From a virus: a DNA stretch of 37,240 nucleotides. Below the pieces are notes generated by a model. It was not told where the DNA came from and made no database searches. It worked only from the letters and a program-made list of their open reading frames with translations. Shown piece after piece: positions 15,718 through 22,233 of the stretch (position 1 is the stretch's first letter; each line of letters begins with the position of its first letter). Made by a program: the position numbers and the translations under genes. Where the stretch lies: positions 1 through 37,240 of IMG/VR virus record IMGVR_UViG_3300037485_000512; one strand, given 5' to 3'.

Positions 15718-15896
15718 TCTAGTGCTGGTATTTCAAACGTGAAATAGTGGTCTAGTTCCAGCAGGATAGCCGCGACTACCTCTGCCTCGATATGGTCGTG
15801 TTCAGGGTCATCAGTATGCTTGTGCGCTCTGCGGATGCCCTTTACGGTTCCCGATTCAATTGCGTCTCTGACTATATTGTATATGTTTGGTTTCAT
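15714..15896 (-). CDS. Small hypothetical protein, last gene of leftward block
   Basis: 60 residues, helical, with a His/Asp-rich middle (RAHKHTDDPEHDHIEAEVVA) that could bind a metal. It ends convergent with the winged-helix gene, overlapping it by four bases. No family recognised. I see no strong terminator hairpin at the convergence. Confidence 0.6.
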   Translation of the reverse strand: MKPNIYNIVRDAIESGTVKGIRRAHKHTDDPEHDHIEAEVVAAILLELDHYFTFEIPALD

Positions 15897-15955
15897 AGTA
15901 GTAATTGAGAGTATGTTAAAATATCCGTTATGGATGTTTAGGTCAGCGAGCAGGG

Positions 15956-16489
15956 TTATCCTGCGTTTCCTCGTTTATCGGTCGAGGCGACTTCGTTCAG
16001 TCCATCGCTGTTTAAGTAATACCTAGCTATCAGAAATGCGTCGATCATCCCGTCATGCGGTGTTGTGGATCGCTTGGTAGCTAGCCATGTCTCGTCTGGA
16101 GCTAACTCGCTTGCCTTAGCCAGTGCAAGAACTTTCGTCATCCCGGCTTCACGCCTCTTGCCAAGCATAGCGTCCTGCCAAGGTCGTACCGCGATACGAG
16201 CAACAGGCAACCCATGTGCAAGGCAAGACCCGTAGAGCATACCAAACGCTAGTGCCATTGATCGGATTGCCTGTGACGATTTAGCGTGTGCTAGCGGTTC
16301 CTCAATAGCTATGGAGACATCTTGAGGGAGGAATGCTCGGACGTAGCGTAGCGTGGCTAGAACGTCCACCTCAGTCTTGCCGTTGTGCTTTATCGTGGGC
16401 ATGGGTATTGAACTGATGACAGCACCGTTGTGCGCTGAGATAGCGCAAATTCCACCAGAGATGCCGTTGTCTATGCCGATAGTTATCAT
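15956..16489 (-). CDS. RuvC-like Holliday junction resolvase
   Basis: 177 residues with an RNase H-fold pattern: GIDNGISGG (D7), AIEEPLA (E63/E64), then HDGMIDAFLIA (H145, D146, D150) at the end of the core. This layout matches RuvC-type and phage resolvase families that cut four-way junctions in replication or packaging. It lies in the recombination-rich early block. The first 56 bases are repeated in diverged form at 16513-16568, so the start used today (16489) is a second one. Confidence 0.8.
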   Translation of the reverse strand: MITIGIDNGISGGICAISAHNGAVISSIPMPTIKHNGKTEVDVLATLRYVRAFLPQDVSIAIEEPLAHAKSSQAIRSMALAFGMLYGSCLAHGLPVARIAVRPWQDAMLGKRREAGMTKVLALAKASELAPDETWLATKRSTTPHDGMIDAFLIARYYLNSDGLNEVASTDKRGNAG

Positions 16490-16512
16490 TTAACGATACA
16501 AAGTTAGTTTGA

Positions 16513-16568
16513 GGTGAGATAGCGCACAGGCCACCAGATATACCATTGTCAATCCCAATTATTATCAT
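16513..16568 (-). pseudogene. Diverged remnant of the resolvase 5' end
   Basis: Reads MIIIGIDNGISGGLCAIS against MITIGIDNGISGGICAIS of the intact gene. The DNA is 44/56 identical by my count and most differences fall at third codon positions. The frame runs on into unrelated sequence and ends at 16371. Its ATG (16568) overlaps the end of the upstream gene, as is typical for this block, so it is probably the original start context of a resolvase gene. Confidence 0.8.
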
Positions 16569-16758
16569 GGTCTTGTTCTTGTATCAAGTATTCAGGAATA
16601 CCGTGGTATGCAGTTTGGATGCGGTCGAACGAATCTTTTGCGCTACCACCGCTTTCATATACCCCTTTTCCAATAACGGTCAGTTTTTCATGAACGATCG
16701 GTCGGGTTGTGCCTAGTAAGGCATATGCATAATCGGTTAGGATAATACTTCTTTTCAT
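16549..16758 (-). CDS. Hypothetical protein upstream of resolvase
   Basis: 69 residues from ATG 16758 (MKRSIILTDYAYALL...), ending in an acidic tail. A longer start at 16812 would lie inside the palindrome array and is unlikely. It is the first gene downstream of the tandem palindromes at 16779-16823, so they may control it. No family recognised. Confidence 0.6.
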   Translation of the reverse strand: MKRSIILTDYAYALLGTTRPIVHEKLTVIGKGVYESGGSAKDSFDRIQTAYHGIPEYLIQEQDHDNNWD

Positions 16759-16778
16759 GGTGATTTTTGGTTTGAGAC

Positions 16779-16823
16779 GGTTACAATTTGTAACCAGTTG
16801 AGTAGGTGACAACTTGTCACCTA
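16779..16823. promoter_or_regulatory. Tandem palindromic operator-like sites
   Basis: Two near-perfect palindromes, ggttacaatttgtaacc (16779-16795, 8-bp arms) and taggtgacaacttgtcacct plus one further A (16803-16823, 10-bp arms), share the half-site GGTkACAA. Their centres are 26 bp apart. With 1-nt centres they suit binding of a dimeric protein better than a hairpin. They fill the short gap between two leftward genes. Confidence 0.65.
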
Positions 16824-16832
16824 GTTGTGGTT

Positions 16833-17060
16833 TCAGTCCTCATGCTTTTTGTACTGTGCTAGCAGTTTCCTTGCAGTTTTTGCAATCAATTGTAGTTCGT
16901 CTGGATCAACCTTTATGGTTTGCTCGTCTTGGGTTAACACGATGTAGCCGCCAGCAGCCTCGTCATCGATGGTTATGGTGACAATTCCTTCGCCAAAAAT
17001 GGGGTTGCGATCATCCAAATGTACTACAGTGCTAATAACGCTTGTTATGTATTTGCTCAT
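16833..17060 (-). CDS. Hypothetical protein
   Basis: 75 residues from ATG 17060 (MSKYITSVIS...). The first half is beta-like with many Ile/Val/Thr, the last 25 residues a basic helix (IAKTARKLLAQYKKHED). The start overlaps the preceding gene's stop by four bases. Function unknown. Confidence 0.65.
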   Translation of the reverse strand: MSKYITSVISTVVHLDDRNPIFGEGIVTITIDDEAAGGYIVLTQDEQTIKVDPDELQLIAKTARKLLAQYKKHED

Positions 17061-17338
17061 TCGTTTATGTACGGTGATGTGAATTCTTTTTTGTTGTGAC
17101 CCCAACGGCCTATATGCTTTCTTTCTGGCTGATTAAGTCGCACTAACTCAGCGTGTCCCGTCTGCCAAATGTGGCAACTGCGTACGGCTTCGTCACGTTC
17201 GCGCTCTAGTTTTCGCGACAACAACACAATTGGATTTTCGTATGTGATTTTATTGGTTCCAACATAGTGATCTTCTTGCAGGAATCTAAGGTGCTTGTTT
17301 TCCCTTACGCACTGGTCTGTCTCTGGTGTATCACTCAT
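17057..17338 (-). CDS. Small phage protein with SDTPETD N-terminus
   Basis: 93 residues starting MSDTPETDQCV. An LSRKLERERDEA helix follows. Short proteins opening with S/TDTPETD and containing a KLERERD helix are common in phage early regions with no known function. It is a paralogue of the gene at 17331-17513, which it overlaps by eight bases. Confidence 0.7.
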   Translation of the reverse strand: MSDTPETDQCVRENKHLRFLQEDHYVGTNKITYENPIVLLSRKLERERDEAVRSCHIWQTGHAELVRLNQPERKHIGRWGHNKKEFTSPYINE

Positions 17339-17513
17339 GAATTTGTAGTGCCTTCTCGGCTTTTGCTTTAGTTTTCTGAGTTAAACCAATGCCTAAAATG
17401 TATTCCAATGCTTCCGCTAGCCTGTTCCGTTCACGTTCTAGCTTTTCAGCAAACTCGGTTGGTACAACGTGGTTACCCCGCGCTAAGTCGTCTGTCTCAG
17501 GTGTGTCAGTCAT
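17331..17513 (-). CDS. Small phage protein with TDTPETD N-terminus
   Basis: 60 residues, MTDTPETDDLARGNHVVP then FAEKLERERNRLAEALEYIL, a long amphipathic helix. Paralogue of 17057-17338. Its start overlaps the stop of a 12-codon frame (17510-17548), so it may be translated by coupling. Confidence 0.7.
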   Translation of the reverse strand: MTDTPETDDLARGNHVVPTEFAEKLERERNRLAEALEYILGIGLTQKTKAKAEKALQIHE

Positions 17514-17548
17514 TTAGTTGCGAGTTTGATGTTCAAGCGCGACTTCAT
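17510..17548 (-). CDS. 12-residue linker micro-ORF
   Basis: MKSRLNIKLATK. It is preceded by an excellent Shine-Dalgarno (AGGAGGT, about seven bases before ATG 17548). Its start overlaps the upstream gene's stop as ATGA and its own stop overlaps the downstream start as ATGA. It either encodes a peptide or passes ribosomes on between two genes. Confidence 0.4.
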   Translation of the reverse strand: MKSRLNIKLATK

Positions 17549-17841
17549 TTTAGCACCTCCTGCACTGTAATGCGTTCCCATTCGTCGGATTCAACATGTT
17601 GTTTTTCATCTTCAACCCATGGATACATACGTCCTGTTGGTCTGTAGTACCACATTTCAAACGTGCGCGGTTCGGGCTTAATTCGGTAATTTTGTGGCTC
17701 GTCATAAAAACCGATTTCTTCAGGTTCTACAAAGTCCTCCCAGTAAAAATTACCAAGTTCGTCGTTACAGAATTGTAGGTTTTTGCCATCCACCAATGCT
17801 TGCACCAGTGGTAAAAATAAGTGTGCGTTTTCTTTGTTCAT
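17545..17841 (-). CDS. Hypothetical protein
   Basis: 98 residues, acidic and aromatic-rich (FYWEDFVEPEEIGFYDEPQN, FEMWYYRPTGRMYPWVEDEK). The NYRIKPEP phrase recurs in short phage early proteins of unknown function. The start follows a CA-rich leader without Shine-Dalgarno. Confidence 0.65.
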   Translation of the reverse strand: MNKENAHLFLPLVQALVDGKNLQFCNDELGNFYWEDFVEPEEIGFYDEPQNYRIKPEPRTFEMWYYRPTGRMYPWVEDEKQHVESDEWERITVQEVLK

Positions 17842-17851
17842 ATTGTTTTTG

Positions 17852-18400
17852 TTAATACGGTTCGCCGTGCCATTCGCAGTCTTCGCAGATCCAGCCCAAC
17901 GTGTGGTGGTTGATTTTGATTCTGCCGCAAGTACACTCTTGTTTACGTTCGTCTTTGCGGCGGTAAAAGTTTGGTACTGCTACCGTACATAAGCCGTACT
18001 CATTATAATATACAACGCGCCAGTCGCCACAACACCAATACTCGTCCCCTTCCTGTATTAGTTCGCCCTCTTTAAGAAAGCGGTACTCTGTTTCAACGGG
18101 TTCAACTTTGCGGCGGTACTTACACGCTTCAGTATTATGATGCGACATATGCCCAATATTCGTAAAAAGCCATTGATCTATTGATTGAGCATAGAACTGG
18201 TCACTTTCTTGGATTAGCTCTCCTACTTCAAGAAACCTGTACTCTGTTTCAACAGGTTGTTCTGACTCTTCGGCAGGAATTTCAACGGGTTCATCCTTGC
18301 GGCAGATGTGTACCTCAGTCTTGCTAAATATCTTCTCGTAATTTACTGCGTATTTACCGCAATCTACTTTGCGTGGTGTGCTACCCTTGCCTGCGCTCAT
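17852..18400 (-). CDS. Hypothetical protein with internal duplication and zinc-ribbon end
   Basis: 182 residues. A unit EPVETEYRFLKEGELIQEGD (about 108-127) repeats an earlier QPVETEYRFLEVGELIQESD (about 48-67), each followed by an aromatic strand. The C-terminus CTCGRIKINHHTLGWICEDC is a CxC...CxxC zinc-ribbon-like end. A strong Shine-Dalgarno (AAGGAGG) precedes ATG 18400. It could be a small nucleic-acid or protein-binding factor; function unknown. Confidence 0.7.
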   Translation of the reverse strand: MSAGKGSTPRKVDCGKYAVNYEKIFSKTEVHICRKDEPVEIPAEESEQPVETEYRFLEVGELIQESDQFYAQSIDQWLFTNIGHMSHHNTEACKYRRKVEPVETEYRFLKEGELIQEGDEYWCCGDWRVVYYNEYGLCTVAVPNFYRRKDERKQECTCGRIKINHHTLGWICEDCEWHGEPY

Positions 18401-18657
18401 CTTGATAGTTCCTCCTTAGTTTGGTTAATGCTTTCCAATCGTTCGTTTTCTTCGTGCTTCTTGACCTCGTCGAGGAAAATCTTGTAGGTGGCAATGTCTT
18501 CCTCTAGACCGTCGATCTCGTCCTCCTCCATTGGCAGAGTTGGACGTGACTTACCAGTCGATTTGAAATGCAACTGGTCAAAATAAACCTTGAGCATACA
18601 AAGTAATGGTAGGCTTTCGGCGTGGTGTTTTGGTAGATTTTTATTCGGTAAGTTCAT
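18397..18657 (-). CDS. Hypothetical helical protein
   Basis: 86 residues, acidic, with a long C-terminal helix (EEDIATYKIFLDEVKKHEEN). A good Shine-Dalgarno (AAGGAG) precedes ATG 18657. The start overlaps the stop of the DnaC-like ATPase gene by four bases, so it might be a partner of that ATPase. Confidence 0.65.
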   Translation of the reverse strand: MNLPNKNLPKHHAESLPLLCMLKVYFDQLHFKSTGKSRPTLPMEEDEIDGLEEDIATYKIFLDEVKKHEENERLESINQTKEELSR

Positions 18658-19238
18658 AATATGTCTCCTTTTCTATACGATTCCCAGCTAAAGTGTACGC
18701 CGCATCCGTTCTCACGAATACGATCAATTACCGCAGGTGATAGCGACTCAGCGAACCGTTTTCTGTCATGGTTTGAGATTAGTAGCGTTGGTTTATTATC
18801 CATGTAACGTGCGTCGATGATGGCCGTCAGTTTCTGATCTTCAAATGCCGTCTCACCTCGATCTTGTATCTCGTCGATGACCAGGAAGGCAGCATTGCTG
18901 TAATCGTTTATAATGCCTCTCTCGGTGCGCTCAGACTCTTTTTTGTACGTCTCCCTAATCTCCATAAATAAATTGACTGCGGTCGTGTATACGCAAGGCA
19001 AATCACGTTTTACCATGCCAGATCCTCTCCCAACAGTCGTTTGATTATTCGGCGGGGTGCAGATCATAGCAATCTCGTATGCCATGCGGGTTTTCCCCGT
19101 GCCATGTTTGCCGTACAATAGGGTAATTCCACCGTTATTAGTGGATACCAACACGTTGTTGTACCCTTCCCACCACTCAATACCAGTAGGAGTGGCGGAA
19201 CCCTTGTAGCGTTTAGGAAATCCTTTAAGGTAATTCAT
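18654..19238 (-). CDS. DnaC/IstB-type AAA+ ATPase (helicase-loader-like)
   Basis: 194 residues from ATG 19238, chosen for its GAGG site seven bases upstream. Walker A is GKHGTGKT (43-50), Walker B is LVIDE (119-123), a sensor-1-like LISN is at 153-156, and an Arg-finger-like IDRIRENG is at 171-178. Related phage proteins load host or phage replicative helicase on the origin. No helicase gene is visible here, so it may recruit the host DnaB. It sits among early replication genes. Confidence 0.8.
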   Translation of the reverse strand: MNYLKGFPKRYKGSATPTGIEWWEGYNNVLVSTNNGGITLLYGKHGTGKTRMAYEIAMICTPPNNQTTVGRGSGMVKRDLPCVYTTAVNLFMEIRETYKKESERTERGIINDYSNAAFLVIDEIQDRGETAFEDQKLTAIIDARYMDNKPTLLISNHDRKRFAESLSPAVIDRIRENGCGVHFSWESYRKGDIL

Positions 19239-19555
19239 TTTAAACCTCTTTTCTTGAATGATGCATCGAGGACATTGGTTAAGCAATAAAAATTACGCTT
19301 TTTCTTAAATTCGTTCCAGTCGATTACAGGAGTTGGTTCAATAGACTCAGATTCTACCGTGCGAATCAACCTTTCAACAGCGGACGAGAACGAGCAATCA
19401 AGCCTTTCTGAGAGGCTCGTAACCCGTCTAAACGTCTCAACAGAGAAGCTCACTCTGGTGTTGACCTTCTTGTCCTGTATCTGGTTGCGTTTACGCCCAC
19501 ATCCGAATGAGAACTTGCGGTGCTTTATTTTGATTCGTTCAGTTTGCGCTTGCAT
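19235..19555 (-). CDS. Ribbon-helix-helix-like protein
   Basis: 106 residues. After a basic N-terminus, residues 31-65 (VNTRVSFSVETFRRVTSLSE, then a second helix SSAVERLIRTV) fit a ribbon-helix-helix DNA-binding domain. It overlaps the ATPase start by four bases. Candidate early regulator. The start is uncertain because it overlaps the upstream gene by 31 bases. Confidence 0.65.
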   Translation of the reverse strand: MQAQTERIKIKHRKFSFGCGRKRNQIQDKKVNTRVSFSVETFRRVTSLSERLDCSFSSAVERLIRTVESESIEPTPVIDWNEFKKKRNFYCLTNVLDASFKKRGLK

Positions 19556-19761
19556 TTCTCTTCAATTGCCTCGGTTAAGGTTTTTAGGTTCTTCTGCTCG
19601 ATCACGATCCCGTAGGTTTTACGGTAGATTAGTTTGTCGCCAACTAGCCCATAAGGTATCTTCTTCGCTCTCGCCGTTGTCATCAATCGCTGACCCTCGA
19701 CAATAACTTGCCCAGGTGCAACGGGATCACCGTAAAATATGTCATCAAGTCTCGTAATCAT
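19525..19761 (-). CDS. Hypothetical basic protein
   Basis: 78 residues, basic, mixed alpha/beta, with a Lys-rich C-terminal helix (LTEAIEEKCKRKLNESK). Overlaps the upstream winged-helix gene by four bases. Function unknown. Confidence 0.65.
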   Translation of the reverse strand: MITRLDDIFYGDPVAPGQVIVEGQRLMTTARAKKIPYGLVGDKLIYRKTYGIVIEQKNLKTLTEAIEEKCKRKLNESK

Positions 19762-19958
19762 TGTGCTATGAAGTAATTGGCAAATGACTTGCCGTTTTTT
19801 CTGATGGTTTCGGTAATGATCGGTGTGCCGGCATTGCGTAGCTCGTTAATCCTCGCACTAAGCCGAAAGCATCCCCATTTTTTGAGTGCTTCGATGGCCG
19901 TGATACAATTACCGTTTGCCAAATGCTCATGTAGTTTGTCTATTATGCTTTTTTTCAT
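19758..19958 (-). CDS. Small winged-helix protein (HTH_39-like)
   Basis: 66 residues from ATG 19958. The pattern HLANGNCITAIEALKKWGCF then RLSARINELRNAGTPIITET is a compact winged helix-turn-helix common in phages (ITAxEAL..G..RLxxRIxxLR..G). It may repress or activate transcription or bind the origin. It is preceded by a CA-rich leader. Confidence 0.75.
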   Translation of the reverse strand: MKKSIIDKLHEHLANGNCITAIEALKKWGCFRLSARINELRNAGTPIITETIRKNGKSFANYFIAQ

Positions 19959-20011
19959 TGTGTTTATGTTGTTTATTCGTTCCAATTCGTTGCGTTTAAT
20001 ATAATGGATAA

Positions 20012-20512
20012 TTAACCGTGATTTGAAAATTCTTTATGATAAATCATTCTTTGTTTTTTAATTTCAATCTCTGCGTCATCAATAGTGTTGAAGAGTTTTC
20101 TAAATACGTGCCTCCCATCCAGCTTGATTTGAGCAAGCCATTTTTCTGTCAGCTTATGGAAACAAACTCCTTTTACTCCTGATTTGGATTTTGCATATAT
20201 TTGTTTGTTTTGGCAGTTTTGAGACCTAGTAGCTATTCTTAGGTTGCACCAGCGATTATCCCATTTGTTACCGTTAATGTGGTCTATGTCAAATTCTGGA
20301 TAGTCTTTAGTCTTTAGCACCCAGGCTATTCGGTGAGCCGTATATGATTTACCATTAAATCTAATCATGGGATATCTTGATTTAGATGCTTGTTGGAGAG
20401 TCTTAATATTTGATGGTAATCCTCTGAATTTCGTTCTGGTTATTTCTCCTGTTTCCTCGTTGTATAAAAACGAAGACACAACTTCATCAATTTCAATTAT
20501 GCTAATTTTCAT
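20012..20512 (-). CDS. HNH endonuclease with AP2-like domain
   Basis: 166 residues. HNH core at about 59-100 (TAHRIAWVLK, DIDHINGNKWDN with D77-H78, then CNLRIATRSQN). The AP2-like tail at about 111-163 (GVKGVCFHKLTEKWLAQIKL) ends KEFSNHG. It is a homologue of 13533-14111. Its start overlaps the end of the upstream gene, and the sequence just downstream may retain that gene's displaced end. It is A/T-rich relative to neighbours, consistent with mobility. Confidence 0.9.
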   Translation of the reverse strand: MKISIIEIDEVVSSFLYNEETGEITRTKFRGLPSNIKTLQQASKSRYPMIRFNGKSYTAHRIAWVLKTKDYPEFDIDHINGNKWDNRWCNLRIATRSQNCQNKQIYAKSKSGVKGVCFHKLTEKWLAQIKLDGRHVFRKLFNTIDDAEIEIKKQRMIYHKEFSNHG

Positions 20513-20711
20513 TCCAAATTTTAATTTTAATCTTGCTGGCTAGTCCAGCGACTGCGTGTTTCTCCTCCGTATCTCGATGGAAATGCTTTGTTTTCTCCTT
20601 GTAAGCTATCCAAGTGCCGTCTTTCGACTGTTCAACGTGAATCTGGTGCTTACGCATCCATTTAAGCCTCGGAGATAACTCTTCTGGCAGTTCATTAAAG
20701 AGAAAATCCAT
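20502..20711 (-). CDS. Hypothetical protein interrupted or extended at the HNH junction
   Basis: 69 residues, basic (LSPRLKWMRKHQIHVEQSKD, TWIAYKEKTKHFHRDTEEKH). It ends in KIWNEN, with the HNH start embedded in those last codons. Function unknown. Confidence 0.65.
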   Translation of the reverse strand: MDFLFNELPEELSPRLKWMRKHQIHVEQSKDGTWIAYKEKTKHFHRDTEEKHAVAGLASKIKIKIWNEN

Positions 20712-20850
20712 TTCGTTTTGCTATGTTTTTAAGGATGTTCAACCACCCAGTTTGCTTCTTGGGTGTAGAAATTGCCTTAATAATTGCTAGTGTTAGTACT
20801 GGATCGCTCCCGATTGCTCTGATTGGTTTGTAAATTGATTTCAGTCTCAT
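20695..20850 (-). CDS. Small basic hypothetical protein
   Basis: 51 residues, MRLKSIYKPIRAIGSDPVLT then LAIIKAISTPKKQTGWLNIL. It is basic and helical. It starts on an ATGA overlap with the upstream gene and ends 17 bases inside the next gene, as usual in this packed block. Function unknown. Confidence 0.6.
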   Translation of the reverse strand: MRLKSIYKPIRAIGSDPVLTLAIIKAISTPKKQTGWLNILKNIAKRNGFSL

Positions 20851-21053
20851 TGTGTAAGTGTGTTAATTTCTTTTTTATGTCTCCAGACTTCAAGTCCCTT
20901 CGGCGTTTCAACTAGCGAGGATCGGCATCCCGCCATGTCTCGTAAGACGGTTCTAAGCCATTTCATATCCGTTTCGTTCTTCTCATCATACGGCATTGTG
21001 ATCGAAGTATGCCCTAGTTTAATCGCTTCTTCTGGTGTAATTATGGTAGTCAT
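20847..21053 (-). CDS. Hypothetical protein
   Basis: 68 residues, MTTIITPEEAIKLGHTSITM then a WLRTVLRDMAG helix. Overlaps the next small gene by four bases (ATGA). Function unknown. Confidence 0.6.
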   Translation of the reverse strand: MTTIITPEEAIKLGHTSITMPYDEKNETDMKWLRTVLRDMAGCRSSLVETPKGLEVWRHKKEINTLTQ

Positions 21054-21153
21054 TTAGTAAAATAAACCCTGCTGCAATTCTGCGGGTCACAGTGTTCTCT
21101 TGCCGTTGCAACTCGGCTTGTAGGTCAAAACGGAATATCGTCCTCTGCATCAT
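21019..21153 (-). CDS. Possible overlapping small gene
   Basis: 44 residues (MMQRTIFRFDLQAELQRQEN, VTRRIAAGF...). It would fill the otherwise empty 71-bp gap between the SSB-like gene and the next gene, but overlaps both (29 and 35 bases). Translation is unproven. Confidence 0.25.
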   Translation of the reverse strand: MMQRTIFRFDLQAELQRQENTVTRRIAAGFILLNDYHNYTRRSD

Positions 21154-21433
21154 CCTCAACTGCCGCTTGTACGTCAGCTTTGATGTTCTTAGCTTGGTTG
21201 TACGCCACCCAGTCAATGATCTTGGCGTTACCAATAATGATGTCACGCTCTCCGCTCAATTTGCGCTCCTTGGTGACGATTTGCTTAATAAAGCCGTCAT
21301 CACCGTACTGCCCTTTCTCACCCGTCAAGATGAGTGTAAGGTTGAGGTATTTCTTGCCATTCTTTGGCGATTCGTAGATCAAACTTTTGTCGATCTTGTC
21401 TAGGTTGATGCTTAGTGATATGTCCTGTTTCAT
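21125..21433 (-). CDS. Single-stranded-DNA-binding-like protein
   Basis: 102 residues from ATG 21433. It is a beta-rich OB-like body (KYLNLTLILTGEKGQYGDDG, IIGNAKIIDWVAYN) with an acidic tail ending EDDIPF, the tail type by which SSB proteins bind partners. It lies directly downstream of the exonuclease and RecT genes, a natural partner set. Shorter than bacterial SSB, so the OB call is inference from tail and context. Confidence 0.65.
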   Translation of the reverse strand: MKQDISLSINLDKIDKSLIYESPKNGKKYLNLTLILTGEKGQYGDDGFIKQIVTKERKLSGERDIIIGNAKIIDWVAYNQAKNIKADVQAAVEDDAEDDIPF

Positions 21434-22233
21434 TTTGTTATCCAATGTGGGAGTTCTAGTTTAGTATTTGCTGGGATTGTCTTAGTCCAAACGTCTTCGC
21501 TTACGCATTTCTTCCAGAGTGAGATTGCTTTAGTGTAGCCATCCCGCCCACGTCCAACAAATTCGCTAATGTCAACGATTGCCGTCTCATATGGTGCTGA
21601 CGATTCAACGAATGCCAGAATGAACCTGTAACGGTTCTCCCCAGTAATGGCATTCCAGAGATCGAGGTACATTGCGGCTTGCCAATGGTAACCTTTGTTC
21701 AGGATGACGTTTATTAGATTTGCCTCGCTGGTGATTGAGTTGATGGTTTTAAGGTCAATTAGGCAATCGCCAGATTTTGGAGCAATGTCAACCATGCCCC
21801 TGACGTTAATCTCATCCGATTCTGAATACATGGCGATCTCGGTATCGTAGCCAGCGACAAGCAGCGGTTGCAGGTCATCATCACCCATCACCGAATCTGC
21901 AATGATCAAGGCTTGCTCGTATTGCTCGTTCGTGATCGGCGTTATCCCATTTGAAATCATGTCATCCCGCCATTCTTGTGCTGCTTTCGTCCTGTAGCTA
22001 TCAAATTCGCTGATTGCATAGTCTTGCTGCCATTTCTTAGGCGTGAGTGCTAAACAATGCACCAAACTACCTAAAGCCATAGCAGGGGTGCTTTCCTTGG
22101 CTTTTGAGTGCTTCCATCCCCAAGGGCTTTGAGCGAATTCAAACAGCATGGATTTGCTTATATATCCGCCAAGGTTTGACGGTGTAGCCCCACCTTCGTA
22201 GTACTTTCTGCCTAAATCGTGTTCTAGTCTCAT
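21430..22233 (-). CDS. PD-(D/E)XK exonuclease (RecE/RecB-like)
   Basis: 267 residues with the RecB/Cas4-type motif series: H59 (ALGSLVHCLAL), E132, D149 in VRGMVDI, D160-L-K162 in LIDLKTI, and Q185/Y189 in HWQAAMYLDLW. This is a 5'-3' exonuclease that would resect DNA for the adjacent RecT annealase. Strong Shine-Dalgarno (AAGGAGGT) upstream of ATG 22233. The stop overlaps the SSB-like gene start by four bases. Confidence 0.85.
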   Translation of the reverse strand: MRLEHDLGRKYYEGGATPSNLGGYISKSMLFEFAQSPWGWKHSKAKESTPAMALGSLVHCLALTPKKWQQDYAISEFDSYRTKAAQEWRDDMISNGITPITNEQYEQALIIADSVMGDDDLQPLLVAGYDTEIAMYSESDEINVRGMVDIAPKSGDCLIDLKTINSITSEANLINVILNKGYHWQAAMYLDLWNAITGENRYRFILAFVESSAPYETAIVDISEFVGRGRDGYTKAISLWKKCVSEDVWTKTIPANTKLELPHWITK

